From assembly GCA_964405435.1 (NCBI GenBank), contig CAYOOD010000002.1:62001-126000 (forward strand): a stretch of DNA of 64,000 bases. The letters run 5' to 3'. Under the pieces are notes generated by a model that did not search any database, was not told the origin of the DNA, and worked only from the letters and a program-made list of their open reading frames with translations. The stretch is from DVEG01 sp964405435. GTDB lineage: Bacteria > Cyanobacteriota > Cyanobacteriia > Cyanobacteriales > Oscillatoriaceae. Both the position numbers and the translations under genes were made by a program. How positions within the stretch are numbered: the first letter of the stretch is position 1; the number at the start of each line of letters is the position of its first letter. Shown piece after piece: positions 26,901 through 34,762 of this stretch.

Positions 26901-27050
26901 CGCAGTGTCATCCGGCGAGGCATCGTCTGAAATCACTATCTCGAGGTTGGGATAGTCTTGAGCGATCGCCGATTCTATAGCTCGTTTCAGTTTTGACGCT
27001 CCCTTGTATGCTGGTATGCCAATACTAACTAGAGGTTGGTAGTCAGGCAT
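23958..27050 (-). CDS. GT2 / O-GlcNAc-transferase-like fusion with duplicated unknown domain
   Basis: 1030 residues. Residues 1-~220 are a GT2 domain (SIGIPAYKGASKLKRAI, VISDDASPDDT, LSQDDWIE). Residues ~505-885 form a GT-B domain like the C-terminus of O-GlcNAc transferases (YLGVLNLHF, ISGANFYKIIPELREAWAKIL, LKLADVYLDSFPYSGATSLVDALEVGLP). A ~100-residue helical unit occurs twice, at about 303-402 and 929-1027. Both copies contain a GNLGK(L/V)H core, an EPLTETE core and a terminal (I/V)P(K/R)W. I do not recognise this unit. The protein may add two sugars in sequence. ATG at 27050. Confidence 0.85.
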   Translation of the reverse strand: MPDYQPLVSIGIPAYKGASKLKRAIESAIAQDYPNLEIVISDDASPDDTAAVCQEFCQRDSRIRYIRQPKNLGLTDNFRAVFNLIRGEFFMWLSQDDWIESTYVSICTKFLLDNPDYALACGQPKYYDGEKFIGDGNRINLGQSSATERILSFYAQVSDNGALYSVMRRDILSKCLMPKAMNGDWVLVASMVFQGKIRTLETVAIHRENRWLKPLERAREFVQGEGLPLFQATNPGISAAIAAYKDIAWLSPAYAPLGKLGRFLLAREILQVFSQKRKIKLTDKLLSLVSQVDGRYPDESELAELRKLREKVAELWLITPRDQLPTAYSGNLGKLHHLLLISGIKDEPLTETERVFASELATRVGRGFEAPDAIQYLQAAILYCYAHQLPLQYESAPIPKWFFNEYIKYAVDYPPYFQEIGEVDSYYRHMKQWVERLHANIFNNPALQLWQDTALFFTQNTVFSLLYFSSANLKNIYTKRADIMEFALTKRGFHIDYIFPERPTYRKKIYLGVLNLHFSLKTETFATIPAFEYLDKDLFQIILYSFNVTEHPLEQYCSSRADRLVKLPADLASQVEAIRADDLDILLIGSNVTAVTSALVLLSLHRLARVQLMSLMSPVTTGMRHIDYYIAGELTAPMQADSEYYREKLITIEGSGLCFSHPLPSGAAVGKPDRSRWGATEESIVFISGANFYKIIPELREAWAKILAAVPNSVLVLYPFNPNWTVSYLAKERFLNAMGAIFDRYGIEKERLVAIDTMPSLADVKECLKLADVYLDSFPYSGATSLVDALEVGLPTVVMDGSALRFRQAAALLRELQVTDLITASEEAYIQLAVELATNPEMRRQKREQIQEKMSSNPGFIDSRSYSHKMGAVFLELFQKHIAPIQVTFESKSTDSGEPGIESADFFNHLTGCATLYQIDSSDESVLGELRQIRKQVADFWLSAAPEQLESFYLGNLGKVHQTLFESGFFEEPLTETEQSFADELAAQLASGFEELKALNNLLAAMLYRRAAQLPLPNDRTVIPRWVPLS

Positions 27051-27110
27051 ATTCGATCGCTCCCCGTTTGATAGATGTTCTCTTCGGCTCGGACTCAGTT
27101 TGCAGTTCGC

Positions 27111-27893
27111 TCAAAAAATGATTACTTCGTCAGGGGAACTATTGCCCTCCTGAATGGCGGGCAAACTGTTTCCCGGTTTAATTAGCATACCCTGACCCGT
27201 CGGCAAAGACAATATCTGCAAACCTTTCTGACTGGCCCACTCATCTAGTGCCTGTTTTTGAGTGATGTGACCCTGATTGTTGGCAGAAAATCCGTAGTCA
27301 TCAAACATAACGATCCCCGAGGGAACAATCTTATCGTAGAAGTAATCAACCGCCGCGACTTCTGGGTAGGCACAATTCATGTCAAGTGACAAATAACAAA
27401 CTGCTTTGCTTGGAACTTGCGGTAAAACTGCGGGCACTTCTCCTTTAATGACGGATACATTTGAAAACTCTTGAAACGTTTTTTTGACTTGTTGATAAAT
27501 ATCAATTCCGTACCAGTTGCGGCTCTGGTTGTCCAGTTTGAGTTTCCTTTCTGATTCTGCAAACTGATAGTCAGGAACTCCCTGAAACGTATCAATCAAG
27601 TAGAATGTCTTATCCTTTTTTGATGAAAAACCAATATATTCTATAATAGCTCTAGCTAAAAATCCCGTATTAACGCCACATTCGACAAAATCTCCTGACA
27701 ATTTACTGGCATGATTGGCTGCCCAACAGACAGTATACACCCGCCAGAGGTCGTATATGAAATTATTTCCTCTTTCGCCTAAGTATTGCAAAGTATTGTA
27801 TCCCTGCTTATACGATCTTGCGAACAGTGGATCTCTCACAAAATCGTGATTGATATACTTTTCATCGTAAATTAATATGGGACTTCGTAACAT
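27111..27893 (-). CDS. TylF/MycF-type O-methyltransferase
   Basis: 260 residues resembling macrocin-O-methyltransferase (TylF) proteins: SAM motif GDFVECGVNTGFLARAIIE, the DTFQGVPD loop, the metal-site-like LSLDMNCAYPE and IVMFDDYGF. In glycan clusters these enzymes methylate sugar hydroxyls on a polysaccharide or precursor. It lies 60 bp upstream of the GT2/OGT fusion on the same strand, so the two are probably co-transcribed. The ATG at 27893 is preceded by about 420 bp without a gene. Confidence 0.85.
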   Translation of the reverse strand: MLRSPILIYDEKYINHDFVRDPLFARSYKQGYNTLQYLGERGNNFIYDLWRVYTVCWAANHASKLSGDFVECGVNTGFLARAIIEYIGFSSKKDKTFYLIDTFQGVPDYQFAESERKLKLDNQSRNWYGIDIYQQVKKTFQEFSNVSVIKGEVPAVLPQVPSKAVCYLSLDMNCAYPEVAAVDYFYDKIVPSGIVMFDDYGFSANNQGHITQKQALDEWASQKGLQILSLPTGQGMLIKPGNSLPAIQEGNSSPDEVIIF

Positions 27894-28315
27894 AAATTTC
27901 TCCGAATCCTTGCGGTCAATTTCTACTTATCGCCAAAGCGAGAAGACGCGGTTTATCCTGAATATTGCGTCAGGTAAAATAGCGGCTCTGTTGCGCGGCT
28001 GTTGCGCTTTTAATTTTCTCTCTTTCTCTCGATTCCCTGGTTCCTCTGCTTGCGTCCGAGCATGGGATTTGGGAGGCAGATACTCTCAACACTCGAATAA
28101 GCTTCTTAAAATCGCAACAGCTTATCAGCTTCGGCAGCATCTCGTTTCTGTATCCTCCTCTAAAGGGTAGGCTTATAATTATTTTCTCAGGCGAAAACAG
28201 GCTTAGCGAGGGATACCCCAGGTTGAATCCTGGGAGACTTCAAATTCTCGCTTCCCTTATTTCGAGATTGATGGTACATGCACCCCTCAATTTTCTTTAT
28301 ATCCACAGCCGGATA
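27894..28315. other. Intergenic region, no gene seen
   Basis: About 420 bp between the TylF-type gene (start) and the 3' end of the GT4 gene, both on the minus strand. I see no intact coding sequence or strong terminator. A small inverted repeat, CCCAGGTTGAATCCTGGG, at 28217-28234 might end the GT4 transcript, though no T-run follows it. The region should also contain a promoter for the TylF-type gene. Confidence 0.4.
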
Positions 28316-29623
28316 TCAAGATTTACCCGCTTTTTGCTTGAGAACTTCAAACCCTTTACTCGCTTTTTTGGGTTTGGAGGGTTTTTCCGGTTGTTTTTGA
28401 TCGGGCGCGTTCCCGTTCGCAACGTCTTTTATCAGTTGCAGGTGGCGGGGCAGCAAATTGGATAGGGCGTAGCGTTCTAGAGCAGTTTCGCGAGCTTTCG
28501 CGCGAAGTTCCGCCATGCGAGTTGGATGATTCAGTACCTCGTCAACGCGATCGGCAATTTGCTTGGGCGAGAAGAAATCGACGAGCAAGCCATTCTCTCC
28601 GTCGCGGATGACTTCTGTAACGGGCGCAGTATCCGATCCTATGACTAAGCAACCGGTTGACATGGACTCAATCATCGACCAAGATAGCACGAACGGACGG
28701 GTTAAATAGATGTGCGCTGAAGAGGCTTGAATCACTTTCAAGTACAGTCCGTAGGGCAGGGAGCCGACGAAGTGAACTCGCGACAGATCCAGCGGCACTT
28801 TTTCGAGCATTTCCTGTTTGTAAGTTTTGCCATTGGGCAAGGATTTGCCGTAGCAAACTCGATCCGAGCCGACGATGACGACGTGACAGTTGGGGCGTCG
28901 TTCCTGAATGTAGGCGATAGATTCGATAAATTCTGGGAAGCCGCGATAAGGTTCCATCCCCCGCGCGACGTAGGTTACAATTTCATCGACCCCAGACAAA
29001 TCTAGATTAGGTAAAACCAGTTTTGCTCCAGGGCTGGGCTTGAAGTATTCCGTATCGACGCCATCGTGAAGGACGCTGATTTTGCTGTGGAATTCGCTGG
29101 GAAATTGAGACTGCTGCCAGTAGGTGGGCGACACCCCCCAATCACAACTGTATAAATCGATCAGGATGGGCGAATTTTTTACTCGGATGCGGGGGATATC
29201 GTCGGGGGATAAGGGATCGGCTGGGTCAAAATTTGCATCTGAACCGAAGGCGTGATAAAACCATTCAAAGTAACACAAAAGCTTGGCTTTTGGGAAGATA
29301 TCTTTGACAAAAAGTGTCGGCCCCCATCCAGAATGACCGCAGACGATATCCGGTACGAATCCCTCTGCTTTCAGTTTTTCGGCTGCCCGATAAACTGCCT
29401 GTCCGTGCAGCACGGCGCTTTCTAACGGGCGGACGTAGTGGTGTGTTTCCGATCGCGGTTCGCGGCTGGGCGAGAAGACGAGTTTTTTCACGCCCGGAAT
29501 GCTCCACTCTGGACGCTCGTTTTTTGTACCGAAAACAACCTGATTTTTCGGATCGCTGCCGAGCGCGGTTGCGATGTGACGGTATTGAGCTGGGAAGTTG
29601 GGATGGAGGATGAGGACTCGCAT
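28316..29623 (-). CDS. Glycosyltransferase family 4 (GT-B)
   Basis: 435 residues. It begins MRVLILHPNFPAQYRHIA, typical of a cyanobacterial GT4 group. A nucleotide-sugar-binding half follows, with VTYVARGMEPYRGFPEFIES, CHVVIVGSDRV, VHFVGSLPYGLYLKVIQAS and the terminal motif SMSTGCLVIGSDTAPVTEVI...GLLV. The last ~40 residues are Lys/Pro-rich and poorly structured. Soluble or peripherally membrane-bound. It lies 94 bp downstream of the sulfotransferase gene on the same strand. Confidence 0.88.
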   Translation of the reverse strand: MRVLILHPNFPAQYRHIATALGSDPKNQVVFGTKNERPEWSIPGVKKLVFSPSREPRSETHHYVRPLESAVLHGQAVYRAAEKLKAEGFVPDIVCGHSGWGPTLFVKDIFPKAKLLCYFEWFYHAFGSDANFDPADPLSPDDIPRIRVKNSPILIDLYSCDWGVSPTYWQQSQFPSEFHSKISVLHDGVDTEYFKPSPGAKLVLPNLDLSGVDEIVTYVARGMEPYRGFPEFIESIAYIQERRPNCHVVIVGSDRVCYGKSLPNGKTYKQEMLEKVPLDLSRVHFVGSLPYGLYLKVIQASSAHIYLTRPFVLSWSMIESMSTGCLVIGSDTAPVTEVIRDGENGLLVDFFSPKQIADRVDEVLNHPTRMAELRAKARETALERYALSNLLPRHLQLIKDVANGNAPDQKQPEKPSKPKKASKGFEVLKQKAGKS

Positions 29624-29717
29624 AGCTTTCGCAAAAACTGAAGTTTGCTACAAGGCAGAGGTGGGATCGCGGCGGTTGATCTGAGATGGGATATTCCGGG
29701 TAACACCTGTGGCCCGC

Positions 29718-30464
29718 TTAGGGGTGGGAGAAGGTGATGCCGAAAGACTCCTCTAATCTCCGATTGTGCGGCAGGAAGTATTCTATCAAGTAATGTCGGG
29801 TGGAATCGCCGATCGCGGGGTAATCCCCTACATTATATTTGCCGTACTGGTCGAGTTGGCAGGCTGGCACCTCCAAAAAGTCAAATACTTGGTTGAGTAT
29901 TCTAGCGGGATCGGCATAAAAATCTTCGCTTTTCAAGATTAAGAACTGTTTTTTTGGGAAAAGTTCCATCCAGGTTTGCACCTGATCGATGTAGATGCCC
30001 CGCAACAGGTAGGTGTAGTGTTGGTGATTGAAGCTATAGTAAGTTTCATCGCGGCTGAGCTTTTCTATTTCTCCTTGGAGTCTTTGGGATTCGCTGGCGA
30101 TCGCCTCTTCAAAGGGCAGGTGTTCGTATCCCAGTCTCACTTCGTGATGGTAGTGGGACCAAGCTCTGGCGACGGGCTCTCGGAGCAGGACAATCAGTTT
30201 GACTTGGGGAAATAACTGTTTGACGCGCCTCGGAACCCGGGGATGAAACATATAGTAGGGACTCGATTCTCCGGAAAGCAGCCCCGAACCGCTGGCGATC
30301 GCTGGAAATTGCGCCGCATACCACTCAATCCCTTTACTATAGTTGAGATCGAAAAAGTGTATCTCTTTTTGGGCGGCTGGGAGAATCTGCGGGTGCTGAA
30401 TTAGATAATTATATAAAGACGTGGTTCCACACTTTTGCGCGCCAATTATCAGGAAGTCTGGCAT
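29718..30464 (-). CDS. Sulfotransferase (PAPS-dependent)
   Basis: 248 residues, the usual length of a minimal sulfotransferase domain. The 5'-phosphosulfate loop is FLIIGAQKCGTTSLYNYL (residues 4-21). A KEIHFFDLNYSKGI segment precedes GESSPYYMFHP, and the 3'-phosphate-binding region is LIVLREPVARAWSHY. It resembles heparan/carbohydrate sulfotransferases. It probably adds sulfate to sugars of the glycan made by this island; a second sulfotransferase lies at 38217-39245. Confidence 0.9.
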   Translation of the reverse strand: MPDFLIIGAQKCGTTSLYNYLIQHPQILPAAQKEIHFFDLNYSKGIEWYAAQFPAIASGSGLLSGESSPYYMFHPRVPRRVKQLFPQVKLIVLLREPVARAWSHYHHEVRLGYEHLPFEEAIASESQRLQGEIEKLSRDETYYSFNHQHYTYLLRGIYIDQVQTWMELFPKKQFLILKSEDFYADPARILNQVFDFLEVPACQLDQYGKYNVGDYPAIGDSTRHYLIEYFLPHNRRLEESFGITFSHP

Positions 30465-30685
30465 CTGTTGTTCTGATTCGAGTGGCCTTTATCTGCAGTC
30501 AGGTGGGCCACTGCTACTGGCAGGACTCCCCCGATAGTCAGGCCGATCGTAGCACGGAAACGTGAAGCGCGAGCGAAAGCGCCAGCTTTCTCCCCTGCGA
30601 TATCTTGCTGTCGCCCGCTCGGAAAAAAGCGCTTCTTTTGAGAGCGCCGCCGTGGCGATCGCGATTGCGTTTCCTTCTTTACCCT

Positions 30686-32566
30686 TCAGGGATTCAGGTT
30701 AATCCCGTAGTCCTCGCGATCGAGCGTCAGGTGGGGGCTGTAGCACGGATCGCGATCGAGTATGTCTTTCCACTTCCGCCGCATGTACGCTATTTCTTTT
30801 GCAAATCTGGCTTGTTTTTCCGGCGTGTCTTCGAGCCCCCGGCTCTTGGATTCGTAGTGATACAGAACGACGTGGGGCAGGTAAATATTCTGGTAGCCTT
30901 TTTCTACTAACTTCAGGCAAAAGTCAACATCGTTAAAAGCAATCTTTAGGTCTTCTTCCCACCCGCCAACAGCTTCGCAGACTTCCCGCCTGCACATCAA
31001 ACAAGCTCCCGTGACGGCTGCATAATTATTGACGGTCTGAAGTTGATAAAAATAACCGGGGACTCCGGCAGGGAAAGTCTTGTGGCTGTGACCGGCAACC
31101 CCTCCCAGCCCCACAACTACACCGGCGTGCTGAATGGTATTGTCCGGGTAGAGGAGTAAAGCCCCCACTGCTCCGATGGAGGGTCTTTGCGCCTGCTCTA
31201 CCATTGCCGTCATCCAGTCAGGCGTCAGCACTTCTGTATCGTTATTTAAAAATAAAAGATACTTGCCATCGGCTTTGCTCGCGGCGTAGTTATTCAGTTT
31301 AGAAAAATTAAACGGGATATCATACACTTCACAGCGAAATCTATCGGGCTCTTTGGCTTTCCACTTGCTGATAATCTCTAAGGTTTCTTTCTCGTCACTG
31401 CCATTATCAATCAGCAGTACCTCGTAGTTGGGATAGGTGGTTTTTTCAAAAATCGAGGTCAAGCAAGTATTGAGAATCTTACCCAAATTGCGGGTGGGAA
31501 TAATGACCGTAACTTTGCTATAATCGCGGATGTGATAGCGAACGATCCAGTGCCCGCCCTCCGTAGGAGTGACGATGCCGGGTTCTGCTCTTCTCTCGAT
31601 CGCTTCTGAGAGCGCCTTGCGGGCTGCTTCTGCGGCATAGGCTTTATTGTTTAAGTCGCTGGCGGTTGATGTGGAGTGAATGCGCCAGTGGTATAAGATT
31701 TTGGGAATGTGAAAGATTTTATCGGTTTTTTCTGTCAGTCTCAGAACGAGGTCATAATCCTGAGAGCCTTCATAGCCGAGGCGAAATCCGCCGATTTCTC
31801 GGACGAGCGATCGCCGATAGGTGCCGAGATGGCAGGTATACATCCGCGACAGGAACGAGTCAGGGCACCAATCGGGTTTAAAAAATGGATCGCGGAATTG
31901 AGTGCGATCGTCTACCTTGTCTTCATCAGAGTAAATCATGTCAGCATCGGGATGCTGGTTGATCGTCAGAGCGACTTGATAAAGCGCATCTGGCGTCAGC
32001 AGATCGTCGTGATCCAGCAGGGCTACAAATTCACCCGTCGCCAGTTCTAGCGCTGAATTAGAGGCAGCAGAAATGTGCCCATTTTCATCTCGGAAAACGA
32101 CTTTAATTTTCTCGTCAATTTCGGCGTATTGCTGCAAGAGAGTTATCACCTCATCGTTAGTTGAGGCGTCATCAGCGATGCACAATTCCCAGTGAGGATA
32201 CACCTGAGCCCGCACCGAATCGATCGCCGCCCTCAAGTACGTTTCAGGGGTGTTGTAAACGGGTACGATGACGCTGATGAGGGGCTTGTATTTCAAAACT
32301 TCTGCCGTCTCTTTCATCTGACGGAGATCGGCGAGTCTGGGGAAATGCAGGCTGAGCCAATAGTGATACTGACTGACTGAGTGGACGATTTCGGGTGACT
32401 CGGGCGTCGGCAGGGGCGCGCGATCGAGCTTTACATACAGTTTCCAAAAGATTTTGGACAGTACATGCCGCAGTCCTTTCGTTCTCCAAACTTCATACAG
32501 GCGCTTTGACAAACGCTTGATGCGAGTAAGTTGATTTTTAATCCGGAAAATAGCCTGTTTCAGCAT
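30686..32566 (-). CDS. Double GT2 glycosyltransferase
   Basis: 626 residues with two GT2 (GT-A) domains. The first (about residues 93-300) has SVIVPVYNTPETYLRAAIDSV, ADDASTNDE, LLDHDDLLTPDALY and IYSDEDKVD. The second (about 355-600) has TVIIPTRNLGKIL, LIDNGSDE, FLNNDTEVL and NDVDFCLKLVEKGY. The basic N-terminus ends WKLYVKLDRAP, like the KLYLKLDNTPP of its paralog at 34763. Such proteins usually add two alternating or successive sugars and are common in O-antigen loci. A palindromic spacer separates it from the methyltransferase upstream. Confidence 0.88.
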   Translation of the reverse strand: MLKQAIFRIKNQLTRIKRLSKRLYEVWRTKGLRHVLSKIFWKLYVKLDRAPLPTPESPEIVHSVSQYHYWLSLHFPRLADLRQMKETAEVLKYKPLISVIVPVYNTPETYLRAAIDSVRAQVYPHWELCIADDASTNDEVITLLQQYAEIDEKIKVVFRDENGHISAASNSALELATGEFVALLDHDDLLTPDALYQVALTINQHPDADMIYSDEDKVDDRTQFRDPFFKPDWCPDSFLSRMYTCHLGTYRRSLVREIGGFRLGYEGSQDYDLVLRLTEKTDKIFHIPKILYHWRIHSTSTASDLNNKAYAAEAARKALSEAIERRAEPGIVTPTEGGHWIVRYHIRDYSKVTVIIPTRNLGKILNTCLTSIFEKTTYPNYEVLLIDNGSDEKETLEIISKWKAKEPDRFRCEVYDIPFNFSKLNNYAASKADGKYLLFLNNDTEVLTPDWMTAMVEQAQRPSIGAVGALLLYPDNTIQHAGVVVGLGGVAGHSHKTFPAGVPGYFYQLQTVNNYAAVTGACLMCRREVCEAVGGWEEDLKIAFNDVDFCLKLVEKGYQNIYLPHVVLYHYESKSRGLEDTPEKQARFAKEIAYMRRKWKDILDRDPCYSPHLTLDREDYGINLNP

Positions 32567-32656
32567 TATTTTTTCACCCTGTCAAGTTGGCAGCCAAGTC
32601 GCTGGAAGGTGCAGTTCTTTTTCTCCCCCTTCCCCGTAAAAAAAGCTGCTCCGCTT

Positions 32657-32677
32657 CCCTCTCCTTTTAGGAGAGGG
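32657..32677. repeat. Palindrome CCCTCTCC/GGAGAGGG
   Basis: A perfect 8-bp inverted repeat with a TTTTA loop, inside a purine/pyrimidine-skewed spacer. It lies between the stop of the methyltransferase at 32719 and the start of the double GT2 gene at 32566. It resembles a dispersed intergenic palindrome of cyanobacteria (a related skewed stretch is near 3818-3836) and may act as an mRNA processing or attenuation hairpin. Confidence 0.5.
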
Positions 32678-32718
32678 CCAGGGAGAGGTGGGAAGGGGGC
32701 TGGGGGGTTAGGTCTTTT

Positions 32719-33558
32719 TCATCCTTCTTCTTGTTGCGCCAGCCCCAAACCCTTTTTCAGTTTAAACCACTGTTTCCGCATCTTCCAGAATTTGCTACTT
32801 TCCATCGCAGTTATAGTGGCGCGAGCTTGCTGGAGTTGAGCTTCGAGTTGATGCACTTGTTCTTGCAGCACTTCTTCGGGCGATCGCTCTTTTTCTGTGC
32901 TTGCGGATGGCGAAAACCAGGCGATCGCCTTTTGTATTTCCTGGGCGCGATCGCCATTTAAACTAAAACTCGACTGGATGGGATATTTTTCTGAGTTTCG
33001 GTCAAAAGCAAATGTCCTCTGGGGCAGAACCGTTTCGCCTGTATAATCCTTGCGCACTTCTATATGAGCGCAAAATTCTCTGACGATGCCTTTGTAGTAC
33101 CTCAAGGCAAAATCCAGGTCTATTTTATTTTTATATAGCTCGACAATAATTTTCTCATCAATTATATAAGTAAATTCTTTTAACAGCCATCTTTTCTTAA
33201 AGAACTCCTGCCAGTAGCCGACTTCCCAAACACAGAAGTGCATGTAATGGTCTTCGTTTAAAAAGGTTCTGTGGTCGAAAATAAAAGCTGAATTTTCCCA
33301 AGCATACGGAGTCCACAATTCTAGTTGCGCCCCGTCAATGCAAACCCGACTGACTTCTGCAAAAAGTTTGGGAATCTGGATGAGGTGTTCGAGGCAGTGA
33401 GACGAATAGACGTAATCGACACTTTCATCGTCAAAGGGTAAGGGCTCTTTTTCCAAATTAAGAACATAATCCACCTCTGGAAGTGGCCACGCATCGATTC
33501 CGAGAGTGCCTTCTTTCTTGCGACTTCCGCATCCCAGGTCAATTTTTAAGTAACTCAC
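32719..33558 (-). CDS. SAM methyltransferase with C-terminal SKFWK tail
   Basis: About 279 residues. Methyltransf_11-like domain at the N-terminus: LKIDLGCGSRKKEGTLGID, PFDDESVDYVYSSHCLEHL. After about residue 220 comes a short coiled coil (LQEQVHQLEAQLQQARATI), ending in the basic aromatic tail ESSKFWKMRKQWFKLKKGLGL. That tail is shared with proteins at 36878, 38217 and 43303. The start is set to GTG at 33558 because GAGGAG lies 7 nt upstream and the SAM motif follows at once; the frame is open to 33624. Probably methylates a glycan, possibly at the membrane (inference). Confidence 0.82.
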   Translation of the reverse strand: MSYLKIDLGCGSRKKEGTLGIDAWPLPEVDYVLNLEKEPLPFDDESVDYVYSSHCLEHLIQIPKLFAEVSRVCIDGAQLELWTPYAWENSAFIFDHRTFLNEDHYMHFCVWEVGYWQEFFKKRWLLKEFTYIIDEKIIVELYKNKIDLDFALRYYKGIVREFCAHIEVRKDYTGETVLPQRTFAFDRNSEKYPIQSSFSLNGDRAQEIQKAIAWFSPSASTEKERSPEEVLQEQVHQLEAQLQQARATITAMESSKFWKMRKQWFKLKKGLGLAQQEEG

Positions 33559-33714
33559 TGATGTACTCCTCAAAATATTTCGCGTTCCGTTTCCTTCGTC
33601 TGAGCGTTGGCTGGACGTTCTCACCTTACTGTCTCTATCGGGAGTGACTCTCCCGTTTGCAGTAGTTTAGCACGGCGGGGTCTGACAGGGATAGAGTTCC
33701 TGCGATCGCGCTAC

Positions 33715-34686
33715 TTAGGGTGTTGGATAATGACTGTCTTTTCCCAAAACCTCTTCTAGGGTGACATCCCACTTGAAAGTATCCGACTTAAAATCTGCTA
33801 CTTTTCTAGCCAGCACAGCAGCCCCGGCAAAGGTGAGATTTTTTGTCAATCCCTCTTGACCTGGCCAAACCTTAGCTAAATGGATTTGCGCGGGGTCAAA
33901 TAACCCGGATTTTATCACTTCAAATCCCAAAGGTGGAGCAAACAAAACCTTAAGACCGTCGTCAGAAAAACGCCAGAAGTCCCAAGGTCTTTCATGGAGA
34001 GGCCATGCCAGCGGAACTCCGTGAAAAGTTATTCCTCCTATTTCCAGAAGCTTGTTAATTTCCATTGCCACCACCCACGGCATGGCTAAATGTTCCAATA
34101 CAGAGACAGAAAAAATTGCGTCAAAGCGCTGATTTTTAAAGTATTGAGAAAGCCGGTGAGCATCGCCGACAACATCTGTGTTTTCGTCGGGATAATAATC
34201 AAAGCCCGTGTAAAAAGCATCGGGAAATAATTCTCTCCGTCCCCTGGTTCCCGGCGAGACCGCGCGCGAACCAATTTCTAAAACTCGGAGATGATTTTCA
34301 TTAACCAGCTTGATAAACTCAGTATAAATTGCCCCTCCATGCGGAATATCTTTAGGATGCTGTAGCTTGTCACCTAGAAAAGTTACGGTTTGGCTGGATA
34401 TTTTCCCTTGAGTTTTGGCGTGGAAGGTGACGCAATGCTCTGCAATGCGAGGCACATAGGCGACGAAGCCGCAATTCTCGCTGTACGGGTATTGCGGGAA
34501 AGCGGCGGCTACATCTGGGCGCGGGTGCCAGGAAGCGATCGCCACAGACGTACCGCCTAGAGAAATTTCTACTTCGTCGATCGCCCCATTTTTGCCGAGA
34601 ATCCATCCCTCGATTCCAATCCCCCAATCGTTCGACCACGACCGATCGACTGCGAGGATTATGTTGTCGTTTTGCTCTACTGCCAT
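33715..34686 (-). CDS. Methyltransferase with N-terminal beta-rich domain
   Basis: 323 residues. Residues 1-~105 form a beta-rich domain with WGIGIEGWILGKNGAIDEVEI, ASWHPRPDVAAAFPQYP and CGFVAYVP, an unnamed module I associate with surface-glycan enzymes. Residues ~125-300 are a SAM methyltransferase (LRVLEIGSRAVSPGTRG, YTGFDYYPDENTDVVGDAH, FDAIFSVSVLEHLAMPWVV) followed by WPLHERPWDFWRFSDDG. The gene lies between the SKFWK-tailed methyltransferase and the second double GT2 enzyme on the same strand. Confidence 0.8.
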   Translation of the reverse strand: MAVEQNDNIILAVDRSWSNDWGIGIEGWILGKNGAIDEVEISLGGTSVAIASWHPRPDVAAAFPQYPYSENCGFVAYVPRIAEHCVTFHAKTQGKISSQTVTFLGDKLQHPKDIPHGGAIYTEFIKLVNENHLRVLEIGSRAVSPGTRGRRELFPDAFYTGFDYYPDENTDVVGDAHRLSQYFKNQRFDAIFSVSVLEHLAMPWVVAMEINKLLEIGGITFHGVPLAWPLHERPWDFWRFSDDGLKVLFAPPLGFEVIKSGLFDPAQIHLAKVWPGQEGLTKNLTFAGAAVLARKVADFKSDTFKWDVTLEEVLGKDSHYPTP

Positions 34687-34762
34687 TTGAAAACTCCGCG
34701 ATCGCGCTTCCTTTGACTCTTTCCCTCTGACGCAAATCGGCGAAAAAGTTTCCCTTCCACCC

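Noticed and set aside
28217..28234. tRNA T-arm-like hairpin CCCAGGTTGAATCCTGGG
   Set aside because: The loop lacks the TTCRA consensus, and there is no acceptor, D or anticodon arm around it. No tRNA gene was found in the window.
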